Shown piece by piece: positions 1 through 12,200 of a stretch of DNA of 64,000 nt. Each line of letters opens with the position of its first letter. Position 1 is the stretch's first letter. Both the position numbers and the translations under genes were made by a program. The notes below the pieces were generated by a model that worked only from the letters and a program-made list of their open reading frames with translations, did no database searches and had not been told where the DNA came from. Source of the DNA: Limnephilus marmoratus (lineage: Eukaryota > Arthropoda > Insecta > Trichoptera > Limnephilidae). Location: positions 39,172,962-39,236,961 of the forward strand of contig OU862928.1 of NCBI GenBank assembly GCA_917880885.1. The letters run 5' to 3'.

Positions 1-231
1 GACCTACGACCTTGGGGTGAACTACGACCTTGAGGTGACCATCCTTATCCTTATCCTATCACTCCCCAAGTCAAGCGTGCGTAAAGGCCCAACCGTTCGC
101 CTAGCAATCGATCACCGTTCGCATCGATTACAGTTCGCATGACATTTTTCGTAACAATCACCACCTTTCATAACGAATTCACCAGCTTACCCCCAAAGTC
201 AAGCGTGCGTAAAGAATTTTTACTTCAATAA
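1..231. repeat. Interspersed repeat with 21-bp tandem core, copy 1
   Basis: Starts with TGACCTACGACCTTGGGG-type units, then ACCATCCTTATCC and AAGTCAAGCGTGCGTAAAG. The same order recurs at 15,165-15,470. Its left boundary is outside the window. Confidence 0.6.
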
Positions 232-539
232 ACTATAGACACAAAAATAAATTTAATAGCAGCAATAATAAAGAATTTTAGAATAGTATCATCGCTCCAA
301 CGGCACGACATATCTGCTCGTCTACTAATGAACTCTACTAAAACGACGGGTATGCGCAAGTCAGTGCGCAGGGATGCGTGGTGGGGGCGCTACTCGCAAA
401 AAAAATTGAACGAAATGGATTGACTCTACCAAAGAGCTGACTAAACTACTCTACTAAAATTGTGGTGTTCGGACGCGTTTAGTTACTAATATACTCGCTG
501 CTTGACTAAACTACTTGCCAAATGCGAACGGCTCTTGTC
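232..539. other. No feature identified
   Basis: Imperfectly repeated TCTACTAA/GACTAAACTACT words; otherwise nothing recognisable. Confidence 0.4.
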
Positions 540-705
540 TGTCCAATACCTACTAATTTTTTAAATTTTAAGTTGAAAAAAAAAAATGTAAAAAGTTACC
601 GGAGCCCAAAATTTCATTTACATTTTTTACTCCAAATAATATCAGGAATCACTGGTTAAATTTAGTTAAGTCAAGTACGTCATGTAACACACCCTGTGTA
701 ATATT
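540..705. mobile_element. Half copy of the CAGGGTGTAA MITE
   Basis: Matches the right arm of 34,345-34,729 (TTACATTTTTTACTCCAAAT, then ACACACCCTGTG). The left arm is missing or diverged. Confidence 0.6.
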
Positions 706-1335
706 TTAATACAATCAATTTAGAATTTTATCCCACTAAAATTTGGGGAGACTTTTGTTCAACAGAGACGCACAAAATTGCCAATGACGACAGCCCAGTA
801 ATATAGAAAAACAAAAATTGGTCGCTTACTGCCGATTGCATGATTCATGACTCGAGAACAATGCAAACATACTTTTGTGTGTATCGGTGCAAATGTATAT
901 AATTCCGATAGCAAGGATCACCGAGAAACAGCCTTATTCAATATTTTTATTATTAATTTTAAAACATTTTTTTTTCATTTTTATCGGAATTTTCTTTTCT
1001 GAAGTGAAATACATAATAACAAGTTTTAAACATGCTGTATGCTAGCAAAGCTTCTGTACTGTGTCTCAACTTTGCCAGCGATGCCTGAAATAACAATGTC
1101 GTTGTGCGCAGTACATACATCCATGATAAATATTTTTTTTATAAATCGGCATAAATATCAAAGACTGTACTACTTTGCAAGTTGTCATAAAAAAAAAAAC
1201 AATTTTCAAAATTTAATAAAAATAGCTTACTAGCAGAATGCATATTACATGGTAAACCAGTAAAAATACTACAAATTTCAAGACACCATAACTTATAATT
1301 TAAAAAAATGGTGTTAAATTTGAATTAACACATTT

Positions 1336-1470
1336 AAGTTGGGTTGTTTCAAACTCTCGTCGTGTGACATTCAAATCAAAGATCAGCATCATTTTGAATA
1401 TTTGAATATTCTCGGTCCATTTCAGCTTTTGAACAAATGTGATTAGAGTTTGAAACAACCCAACCTCAAG
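1336..1470. mobile_element. Short MITE
   Basis: 135 bp, inverted ends TTGGGTTGTTTCAAACTCT. No ORF. Confidence 0.55.
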
Positions 1471-1593
1471 TAAATATTCCCAAATTCAATTGCAACATCT
1501 CGAAAGAGGTAATTTTTTACAGTTTACAGTGTACAAAATATTGCTATACAAATTAGTTATCGTGACTTTGAAGGGATTGGGACAATTTTATTG

Positions 1594-2590
1594 AGTCACT
1601 GCAGCTAAACGTCACTATGACCAAGTGTCACTGTGGCCAAGTAACTGAGTGTCAGTGTGGCCAATAGTCACTGTAATACCTGAGTGTCACTATAGCCAAG
1701 TGTCACTATGACTAAGTGTCACTGTAGCCAAGTAGCTGAGTGTCAATGTGGCCAAGTAACTCTGTGTCAATGTGGTCATTAGTCTCTATAATAACTAAGT
1801 GTCACTATATTCGAGTGTTACTATGATCAAGTGTCACCGTAGCCAAGTAACTGAGTGTCAATGTGGCCAGTAGTCACTATAATAACAGTGTCATTAGAGC
1901 TGAGTATAACTTCGACTAAGTGTCACTGTGGCTAATAACTGAGTGCCACTAGAGCCGGAGCCACTACATTGACCGAGTGTCAATGTAGCCAAGTAACTGA
2001 ATGTCAATGTGGCCAATTGTCACTATAATAATTGAATTCCACTACAGCCGAGTGTCACTATGAACAAGTGTCAATGTAGCCAAGTAAATGAGTGTCAATG
2101 TGGCCAATTGTCACTGTCACTATAATAATTAGTGCCGAGTGTCACTATGACCAAGTGTCAATGTAGCCAAGTAAATTATTGTCAATGTGGCCAATAATCA
2201 CTACAGTAAATGAAATAAGTGACACTGTAGCTGAGTGACACTATGACCAAGTGTCAATGTAGCCAAGTAAATTAGTGTCAATGTGGCCAATAATCACTAC
2301 AGTAAATGAAATAAGTGACACTGTAGCTGAGTGTCACTATGACCAAGTGTAACTATGATTGATTAAGTGTCAATGTAGCAAAGTAACTGAGTGTCAATGT
2401 GGCCAATAAAATCAATACAATAAATGAGTGTCACAATAGCCGAGTGTCACAATAGCCGAGTGTCACAATAGCCGAGTGTCACAATAACCGAGTGTCACTA
2501 TGACCAAGTGTCACTAGGACCAAATGTCACTGCACTATTTATCTAGCCGAGTGTCACAATGGCCAAATGTCACAATATCCAAGATCACAA
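1594..2590. repeat. Degenerate minisatellite, about 1 kb
   Basis: Dozens of GTGTCA(C/A)T(A/G)T(A/G)(G/A)CCAA-type units of about 16-20 bp, arranged in longer blocks of about 70 bp. It lies just downstream of the BSDC1-like stop codon. Both strands are stop-rich; not coding. Confidence 0.85.
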
Positions 2591-2730
2591 CATACAAGTT
2601 GTACAGCAGTTGATTTTCAATAAAATAAAAAATAAAGCCCTTTAAATTTTACGTTACTAAACACACTCTCATTGACTAAGAAGAAACAAGGAATAAATAT
2701 TTATAAAATCATCAACAAACCGAAAGATCA

Positions 2731-3236
2731 TCAAACGGGCGCGTTACCATCGTCAAATTCAAACTCCTTCTCCCAACTCTCGTCAGAATTACTGCTGGCG
2801 TTATCAACTATCTTATTGGCAGTCAGTTCTTCCGATAAAGGCATAACACCGCTAGCTTTCTGGACTTTGATGGTATCGTCTACAAAGTGATCTTCTACCA
2901 GCTTGCTTTGCAAGTCTGACTTCTTCACCGGTTTTTTAACGTCTTTTTGCGTCAGCTTCTTCGTGATGGATTTCTGTACGTTTGCGACCGTTTCCGAACT
3001 TTTTGACGCGGCTTTCTTCAATGGGGTTACTTCTTTGATCTTGCCCACGGTTGGCGTTTTCTTCGTTGGTGATTTGGCCAGGTTGAGTTGGGGACTGGAG
3101 ACGGATTTTGTCGGGGACGGCTTGACGGGGTTCTTGGCGGGAGGGTTTGATTTGGCCGAACGGATCTCTTCCTCGTACTCCTCGAGGAGTTTGATCTGCT
3201 GCTCTTCGGATAGTTCCACGTCCATGGCAAAGTCTT
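2731..3236 (-). CDS. BSDC1: BSDC1-like terminal coding exon
   Basis: Acceptor TTTGTTCCAG; the first two bases complete a Glu codon. It encodes an acidic start (EEYEEEI), a long Lys/Ser/Thr/Pro-rich disordered region, and the conserved C-terminal SWEKEFEFDDGN just before stop TGA at 2733-2731. No clear AATAAA was found on the minus strand within 130 bp downstream. A 1-kb minisatellite follows the gene. Confidence 0.87.
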
Positions 3237-6200
3237 CTGGAACAAAGTGCGGGGTTAGTTAATCAACGAAAAACATAAACAAACAACAAATCGATAATTT
3301 TACATGTAAGTTTATAAAACTTGGCAATAAAAATGAGTTAAAAATAAGCTTTGTATAGCACCAATCAGGAGGATAGCTTTTAGATATTAACGGAAGAAAA
3401 AAATAACGATCTAATACATCACCATGAAAGTTTGAATAGAAAACCAGGTATTTATACACAGGTCAGTATTAAATTTTGAACAAACTCTGTTATGTACTTT
3501 TACCCATTGGTATAGTACATGCCAAACTTTAAGACCAGACGAGCTATTACAAATTTTTTGTGAGAACGAGATTGACATTGCGCAAGATCTCCTGTCAGAT
3601 TTGTGTCATTTTCAATGGCTGTTATTTGATTTTTCTACGGGCCCATGTCAGAATTTCAGCTGTGAGCTGTCACATATGTTAGTTTAGGTCGATTTAACCT
3701 GTAATCGGCCGGAAACGCTCATATGCGCGCAGCCTGTGTGCATGCGCGAAAAAAATATTTCAAAATAAAAGTGTTTGTCTGCGATTTTGACCCTTCTATG
3801 TACAGAATTTGTATGAAAACAAGGTCAGAATCGCTTGCGCCAACATCATTGATGATATAGCCACTAGTTTCATTCACCTGGCGACACCAGATTATTTTTA
3901 AATGATTTTTATCTGTGGAATCGAAATGTCATTTTTGCTGCAAATTTAAGTTGTCTATATTGACGCGTGTTCCTCGACTAAAACATCGTAAAACCTATTA
4001 ATTTAGGTAATTAACGCAAGTAATGTTGTTTTGGTACATAGTTTATTGTTCTAGGAACGTGTTTCAGTCAATGAAATATACGATAGCTCAAAATTAATCA
4101 ACAAAACATTCAATTCAAAATCGTGTTTTGTTACGAAATTTCCGTATTTTTCCTGGAATTTGAAGGGCCTTTGACAGGTTAAACACACTTTCCAGGAAGT
4201 ATGCAAGCTTATTTATTCATTTAACAGCGATAGAAAATCACACAAATCTGACAGGAGATCTTGCGCGATATCATTCTCGTTCTCACAAAAAATACGGAAC
4301 AGCTCGTCAGTCTGATGTTGATCAGAAATCATCACAATAGGAGTTTCAGGGCAGAAAAGTAGCATGCCCAATCAATTTGGGAGGCTGGTATGCGTATTAC
4401 CGCCCCGGGAACTATTTATTGGATAATATCGGTTAATAATAATACCTGCCATAGGTCACCCCAAGTGGTTTGCTAATTTTGGTGACTTAGCAGGGTTGCC
4501 CGGGTCCATAGGGTGAAGTTGACCTTCTGCCTGCTGCGTGGCAGGCCGGATCGAGAGAGACTGGTTGAGGGAGGCCTTTTGACCTTTCCAGCCGGACTCT
4601 CTCGACCCGTCGCCTTGCACAACAGTTGGAGGGATGGATTCACACGTCCGTCACTCTCAGACACACTGACCCCCCATACCTTTTCCTTTCCAGAACTTCC
4701 TATCCTTCCCTTCCTTAAAAAGACCCTCCACACAGCATCCCCTAAGGGGCCATCGATAAATTACGTCACACGAATTTCATGATTTTTGACCTCCCTGTCC
4801 CTGTCAAACATTGTCACATTTGTGAGACCCCCTCCCCCCTAGTGTGACGTTACATATTTTGCAATTTTACATCTAAAAATAAGCATATAGAAAGAGTTAA
4901 CAATATTTTAAAGTTTTTTTGTTTACTTTTAAGTTTTGTGTTTTAATAATTTAGATTTTTATATGTGATGTCACAGAGCTGATAACCCTCCCATACAATG
5001 TCACACTTCTACTCCCCTCCCCCCCCTTAAGATGTGACGTAATTTATGGATAAGGTGACATGGGCCCAGAGGGGAAAAAAAACAGAGTGTGCAATTTACA
5101 CGCGGTAGAAGTGAAACCTTCAGAAAACTAAAGTAGACAAGAGTGGGAAGGCTACGAAGCACCGCACAAAGAGGAGACCGATAGGCTACGAAGCACCGCA
5201 CAAAGAAGACACTGATTATACTATCTCATTCTCCCGCAGGCTAAGTCCTATACATGTATGTATTTGTCTCTTTTTAGTGTCGCTATCGTTTCATCGAGTT
5301 TCAAATCACAACGGTGCTAAAGAAGTTTTCACTTCAAAATTATTTTCCTCAGGGTCTTCATATGTAAAAAAAATAAATTAAAAAAAAAGTATCTTTGGAT
5401 CTTGTAAAGGTGTCGACACTACATCTTTTGATACAGTTTACAGATTGAGAAATCTCACAGATCATATTTTTGCAACAAACCATGTATGGGTCATGCAATA
5501 AAAAACTCATAAAATATGACACAGTCACATCTTTCAGATCAACAAACTAATACAAAAAAAAACAAAATCAATCCCTACCATTATCCCACTGGCAATCATC
5601 CCTGTCAGTCAGAATGGGCGAGGATCCACAGTTGGACCTGACGGAGTCAGACGGGCAGTCGGATCCCCCGCCACTCCCCTTATCCTCGGGGGAGGCAGAC
5701 CCGTGCTGCTGGGACGGCTGCTGCGCCTGCTGGGGCTGCTGTGACGGCTGCACCGCCTGCTGCTGAAGACCGGGCTGCTCCAGGAGACTGGACACTACCG
5801 CGTCCGAGGGCTGGTACGACATTGGATTATTGAGGTTGCACAGCCGGTCTTCCAGAAGCGCCTTTCGGAAGAGGTATCTGTAAAAAATAAGGAAGAATTA
5901 GATTTTCAATGATTGCACCAGTGCTACATGAAGACTTAGGCCCAACTGACCAGCTGTTTCATAGTAATTCATCGTCATTGTAACACTGTTATCAAATAGC
6001 TATTTTTTGGCATTTGAAAGGTTTTTGAAGTAAAACTTCTTAGCACCATTGTGATTTGAAACTCGATGGAACAGAAGCGAGCAACACTAAAAGTTATTAT
6101 TTCACAGGTACTCAGTTCTAATATAATACGATAAATCCACGATTCCACGCGAACCTCCAATAGTGTAGCGGTATAAAGCGCCTAATGAACTTCAGTGGCC

Positions 6201-9200
6201 AGATATCCAGCAAACCAAGGGTCGAATCCTACGAAATCAAAATTTAATTTTTTTTTATTTTTGTAAAATCAATATCCAATCATCAAACTATTCCAATAAA
6301 TAGACAAAAGAAAATAAAGCGACATCTAGCGACTCCGAAGAAGAAAACACAAATACCAAATGTATAGGAAAAGGTGCACTGGAATTCGACAACAAAAATG
6401 TGGAAGAAACCATTCTAACAAATTACAGACTGTAATTCGGAAGCTCCATCGCGAACGGCTGCCACGCCGAGACTAAGCATCACAGAGAGTGCAGCATGGT
6501 GGGCATTTGGCATAGGGAAACCAGGCAACACGCCAGTGTTGCTGGATCACACGTTAAATCGTTCCTCGAGACCGCAGCACCTCGGAGACCTTATTTTACA
6601 GACAGCCCAGTCTAGTATGAGAAATGTGATTTAACAGTATCTACCTCTCCCAGAAGTCGTCCTCCGAGAGTGCTGCAGGCACCAGCCGGTGTATCTTCTC
6701 CCGCAGCAGGGGGGAGGCCTCCAGCATGCGCTGGCGGGCGGCGGGAGAGGGGGCCCTCTGGACACCCCGCCAGGCCTGCAGGCGCCCCCCCGCCTCGTCG
6801 CCCGGGGGCACCAAAAACGTGGCGTCCAGTCGCTGGAGAGCCAGCACTTCCTTCTGCAAAATAACGCAACAAATTCAAATCCAGCAACATACAAAACAAC
6901 TGTCACTAAAAAATTCACACAAACCAAAACGGAACCTTCTTTAGTGATGACGTTTGGCTTACTGACTCAGAAATGGTGGTTATATATGCCGCTAGGGGGC
7001 TCTCCCATCTAAACAGACTGAACAGAACACTGACAGAATGCTATCCTTGTTCTACCGGTATTTCAATGGAAGATGCTCCGAGGAACTAGCGTCATTGATC
7101 CCTTCGGCACCGGTGCATAGTCGGGAAACACGCCAAATGCGTGCCCAACATATGTACACGGTTGACATTTGTCGCATGAGAACGGGTCGCTTCTTCACCT
7201 CGTTCTTGTGTTCAATAGCTCGGCTGTGGAAAGATTTGCCGGCCTTTATGTTTCCTCCTTCCTACAACATATGTCTCTTCAAGACCAATGTTCATTCCTT
7301 CCTTTCCTCAAAAATGGCCCTCCACACAGCATCTCAGATGACATAGGCCCTGGTCTCCTGTGTGGAGTTAATGTAAAAAAAAAAAAAAACTAATGACACG
7401 TAATAAACTGTTTTAAATAGTAATAGATAAAACACTTGCCTGAAGAGTGGTCAAGGGAACAGGTTCTCCATCGGTTATGATGTACACTTCTGTGTCCTCA
7501 TCGTCAGGGGAAGGATTTAATACTGTGTTCACTTGATCTGAAATACATTGCCAAATATTATACATCATTCATTTAAGTTTGGGTTTTGCAAACAGTCGAT
7601 TAATTTTTCATTCTCAGTCATTCTTAATTTTTGAAAAGTCAAAAACAGGACAAGAAATTTTATATGCCGCTAATGGTGGTGGTCATCAAATGTAATGGTT
7701 GCATGACAGTTGATCCCAGTTGGCCCTCCGGCATACTTATCTATATAAATAAAAATTAATCGCCGAAATGTATGTACGCGCATAACTTCCGAACCACTGC
7801 ACCAAATTGGATAATTCTTTTTTTTTGTGTGTTCGTTATTGCCAGGACAAGGTTTGTATAAAAGAGGCAGGGAGCTCTGGCATAATGAAATTTGCATCAA
7901 GGATAAAACTACTTGTCTATATACTGTATATACCAGCGTATTAGTACAAAAAGTCGACAATGAAAATAAATTAATTTGATATCCATAATTGTTAAAGGTA
8001 TTTTTGAAGTCGACTTTAGGTTTGAAATTGGTAAATAATGCACAAAAAAAATATAATTTTATAATAATTATAATTTCAGGGGGTCAACTACTGAGGATCA
8101 ACTGCCAGGTTACCAAATGTAATAGAGTTAAAAACACCCCAACCTCAAATGTAATGTAGTTTTAAGCACCCCAACCTCAAATGAAACAGAATTTGCAATT
8201 TGGGAGGTGATGGGTACCGCCATCCAGGGAACCATTTATTGGATAACCAACACATCTGCTATAGGTCACCTTAAGTGATTCTCTTCATTTGGTGACTTAG
8301 CAGGGATGCCCGGGATCATGAGGTTAGGTTTGTCTAGGTTTTGGCGGCGAATACGTTTGCCCACCGACTGCGTGGCGGATCGGATCGGGAGAGACTGGTT
8401 GAGGGAGATGTAACCTACACCTCTCCAGCCGGACTCTCGACCCATCGCCTTGCACCACAGGGAGAGGGATGGATTCATACGTCCGTCACTCCTGGACACA
8501 TCAAACTCAAATTCCCATCCACCCCTCATACATTTTTCCTTCCTAAAACTTCCTCTCCTTCCTTACCCTAAAAAGACCCACTACACGGCATCTCCAAAGA
8601 TAACATAGGTCCCGAGGAGAATTATTTACCTCAGAGCCTCCTGAGCGGAGCTTATGTAATTTTTTTATTTCTGAGTCATACAGTCCCTGGCCAAATTATT
8701 AGACGCACTGCAAGATTTCATGTAAAATATTAATTACCGGGTGATATTGTACCGTTTTATTATTTTAGATTGATTTGTTTTTTTTTTTTATTTTTATATT
8801 ATCCAATCAATTACCAATTTATTTGACATAAATAAAACAGCATTAATTTAGAAAAGCATAAGTTTATTAAGTTTTAAAGAAAAGTGAAATTAATGTTAGT
8901 ATATGTAAGTCAATATTTAGTTGAGCCACCTTTAGCCGCTATCAAAGCTTTAATTCTGCGCGGCATGCTATCAATGCAAGACTGTACTGTCTCCTGCATT
9001 TGAGGATGATGATTCCACACATAAATAATCATTTCTAGGAGCTGGGTTTTGTTGGTAATCACATCTTGAGCCACTTCTCTTTTCATCAGCTCCCACACAT
9101 TTTCAATCGGGTTCATATCAGGGCTATTACCCAGCCAATCCAACAGAGGGATACTTTTTTCTGCCAAAAAAGCTTCACAGAATTCTCCAACAATTCTTTT

Positions 9201-12200
9201 AAATAAAAATCAATAATATTGTAGTTTAAATATACCATTATTGCATAAAAACTCTTAAGAAACATAAAATTACAAAAAAAATACAGTGTGTCTAATAATT
9301 TGGCCAGGGACTGTATGTGTGGTAAAACCGTGTACGATTGTGTGAGAAACGTGGAGATCTGCAAAGAATGCAAGGCTGATGTAAGCGTAATGAGTAAGAT
9401 TAAAAAAGGAATGCTCCGATGGCTTTGGCATATAAAGCGAATGAACGAGGAAAGGAGTGAAGGACAATATTTATTTATTTATTTATTTATTTAACGCCCA
9501 ATGGGCTTTTACATTTTGGTAGTACAAAAATAATTCATGACAGATTATTTAACATATACAGAATAATAAAAATAAAATTTGATAAAAAAGCACACAAGTC
9601 ATAAAAATACAAAAATACAGCGATTTCATAGGTTTTCAGAAAAACAGATAGGTTTAGGAATAGTTTTGGAATAATAAGTTTTTTAAAAGATCAACAAATT
9701 TCGCCAAGTTTATGTTAAATATGTCAATATCACCTAATAACTGATTTCCCATAGTGTGAAATCGTTGTATCGGAGAGTGGGCAATGTAGTTCCGCTTATG
9801 AATGCTACAGTAGAATAGTGTATTTTGTCGTGTAGTTACTGTCGGTATTCGTAAGTTTATGAGTTGCAGTAGTTCGCAACAGTCAAATTTAGAGTTAAGT
9901 ATTTTGAATAAAAAAGTTAAGTCGTTTATTTTACGTCTGTCTTCTAGTGTGTGTATTTTTAAAACATTTAATAATAAATTATATTTCAAGTCTTCTAGTG
10001 GGATATTTAGTTTAAAATTTATAAAACGCAGAAATTTTTTTTGTATTCGCTCAATGTTATTAATGTGAATTTTGTAAGATGGAGACCAAACTACTGAGTT
10101 ATATTCCATTAGACTTCTAACTAGAGATACATATAATAATTTAATGACTTGTATGGAATTAAAGTTTTTGGTTGTTCTTAGTACGAAGCCTAGTGTTTTC
10201 ATACCTTTGTTTACAATTTGGTGGATATGATTGGCGAAACTTAGTTTTTCATCTAAAATAATTCCAAGATCTTTCATTTCCGTGACTCTTTCTAAAGCTG
10301 TATTATTGATGGAATATTCGAATAAAACAGGATTTTTATTTCTGAAGAAAGTCAAGGTTTTGCACTTTTCTACATTTAAGAATAAATTATTTTGAACGCA
10401 CCAATCTTTAAACATACTAATATTTGACTGAAGTATATGGCAATGATTTACATCAGTTATTTTCTTGTATAGCTTGATGTCATCAGCAAAGAGCAATACC
10501 TCGACATCGTTGAAGCAATTGGTTATATCATTGATGAAAATGAGGAACAAAACCGGGCCAAGGTGACTACCTTGTGGTAGGCCACTAGTAGCCCAGAAAG
10601 CTTTCGACATCCATGATTTTATTTTCACGAACAGTTTACGATTTAATAAATAGCTAGTAAACCATTTTAGCATGTTATCCCTTATTCCTAGAGCAAATAG
10701 TTTTTGGATTAGTAGTTTATGGGATACTTTGTCAAATGCCTTCGAAAAGTCTGTATATATGCAGTCGACTTGTTTATTTTCTGCAAAAGATTGTATAATG
10801 AAATTTTGAAATATTGTTAAATTAATTGCGGTAGATCTACCTTTGATAAAACCGTGCTGTTTTTGGTCAATTAATTTTATTAATTTGGGATAGATTTCAT
10901 CAAGGACCAGTGATTCAAAAAGCTTAGGTAGTACTGACTGTATACAAATGGGGCGATAATTGGCTATATTAGTGTCGTCTCCTTTTTTGTAGATAGGTGT
11001 AATGAAGCTAGATTTCCAGCGGTCTGGAAAGTGTCCAAGGGTCAAGAGACGGTTGAATAATAATGTGAGTGGTTTAGATAATGTATTAGAGCATTTTTTG
11101 AGGAATATTGGTGGAATGTTGTCTGGGCCAGTGGATTTGTCAGTGTCTAAGGAAAGTAATTTCTGTTCGCAGTGTTTTTGTGTGATATGGCAATGCGTTA
11201 AGTGTGTAGTCCTGCTAAATTTGTAATCAGGTATTTTGTCATCTGGGGTTTCTTCATCATAAACATTTTTGAAGAAATCCGAAAAAAGGTTTACAATGTC
11301 CTGTGTATTGTTTGCACTGGTTCCGTTCATTTGCATTATTGGCGGGTATTCTGTGTTTTCATTGTTTATTTTTTTAAGAAATTTCCAAAGATTTTTGGAT
11401 TTAAAGGCAGTGTCATCGATAGAGGTTATATACTTCTTGTAACATTTTTTGGAAAGATCTTTACATTTTTTCCTGGTTTCGCTAAAGATTATATAATCAC
11501 TTATGGATTTGCTGTGTTTGAATTTTTTGTGTTGACTCTTTTTTTGCTGAAGAGAGGCAGTAAGCTCTGGTGAGAACCAAACCGGGTAGGTATAGTTTCT
11601 CGGTGTATAAAAAGGTACATAGGATTCAATGGTATTAGAAAGGTTTAAATAAAGTTGGTCTATAGATTCATCAATGTTTTCATCGGATAAAAAAGACCAG
11701 TCTGTATTTGAGAGATAGCTGTTAATGGAGTCGAAGTCGGCTCGTTTAAAGTTTAGGACTCTTTGTACAGGTATTCTTTCATTATCGCATTTAATATTTA
11801 ATTTAATGTATAGGGGAGGGTGGTGATTATCTATTGGTAGGAGTGGGTCATTTGAGAGTTCTACAGATATTTTAGGATAGTTTGATAAAGCTAAGTCTAA
11901 TAAGCGATTGTTATTATTATATATAAAATTATGTTGGTGAAAGTTTAGAAAGTTTACCATGTCCAAAACTTCTCGTGCACGATCGTTTTCACTTTCGTTT
12001 GTGATGAGACCACAGTTGTATATGACGCAATATATATGACGCAAATGTGAATGGCAGAAGAACGTGGTCATGCCATGTCTTTATCGGGGACGCCCGAGAA
12101 AGACATGGCATTACCAAGTGAATCAGCTACTTGAGTCGGGCCATGTCAAGAGTCAGAATAATAGAAGAGCATGTGTGAGACGATGTATGAATGTGAACGA

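Noticed and set aside
2903..3262. 119-codon plus-strand ORF
   Set aside because: Antisense shadow of the last BSDC1-like exon, which has splice-site and protein support.
6612..7012. ORFs of 64-107 codons on both strands around the BSD exon
   Set aside because: Shadows of the GC-rich BSD-domain exon in other frames.
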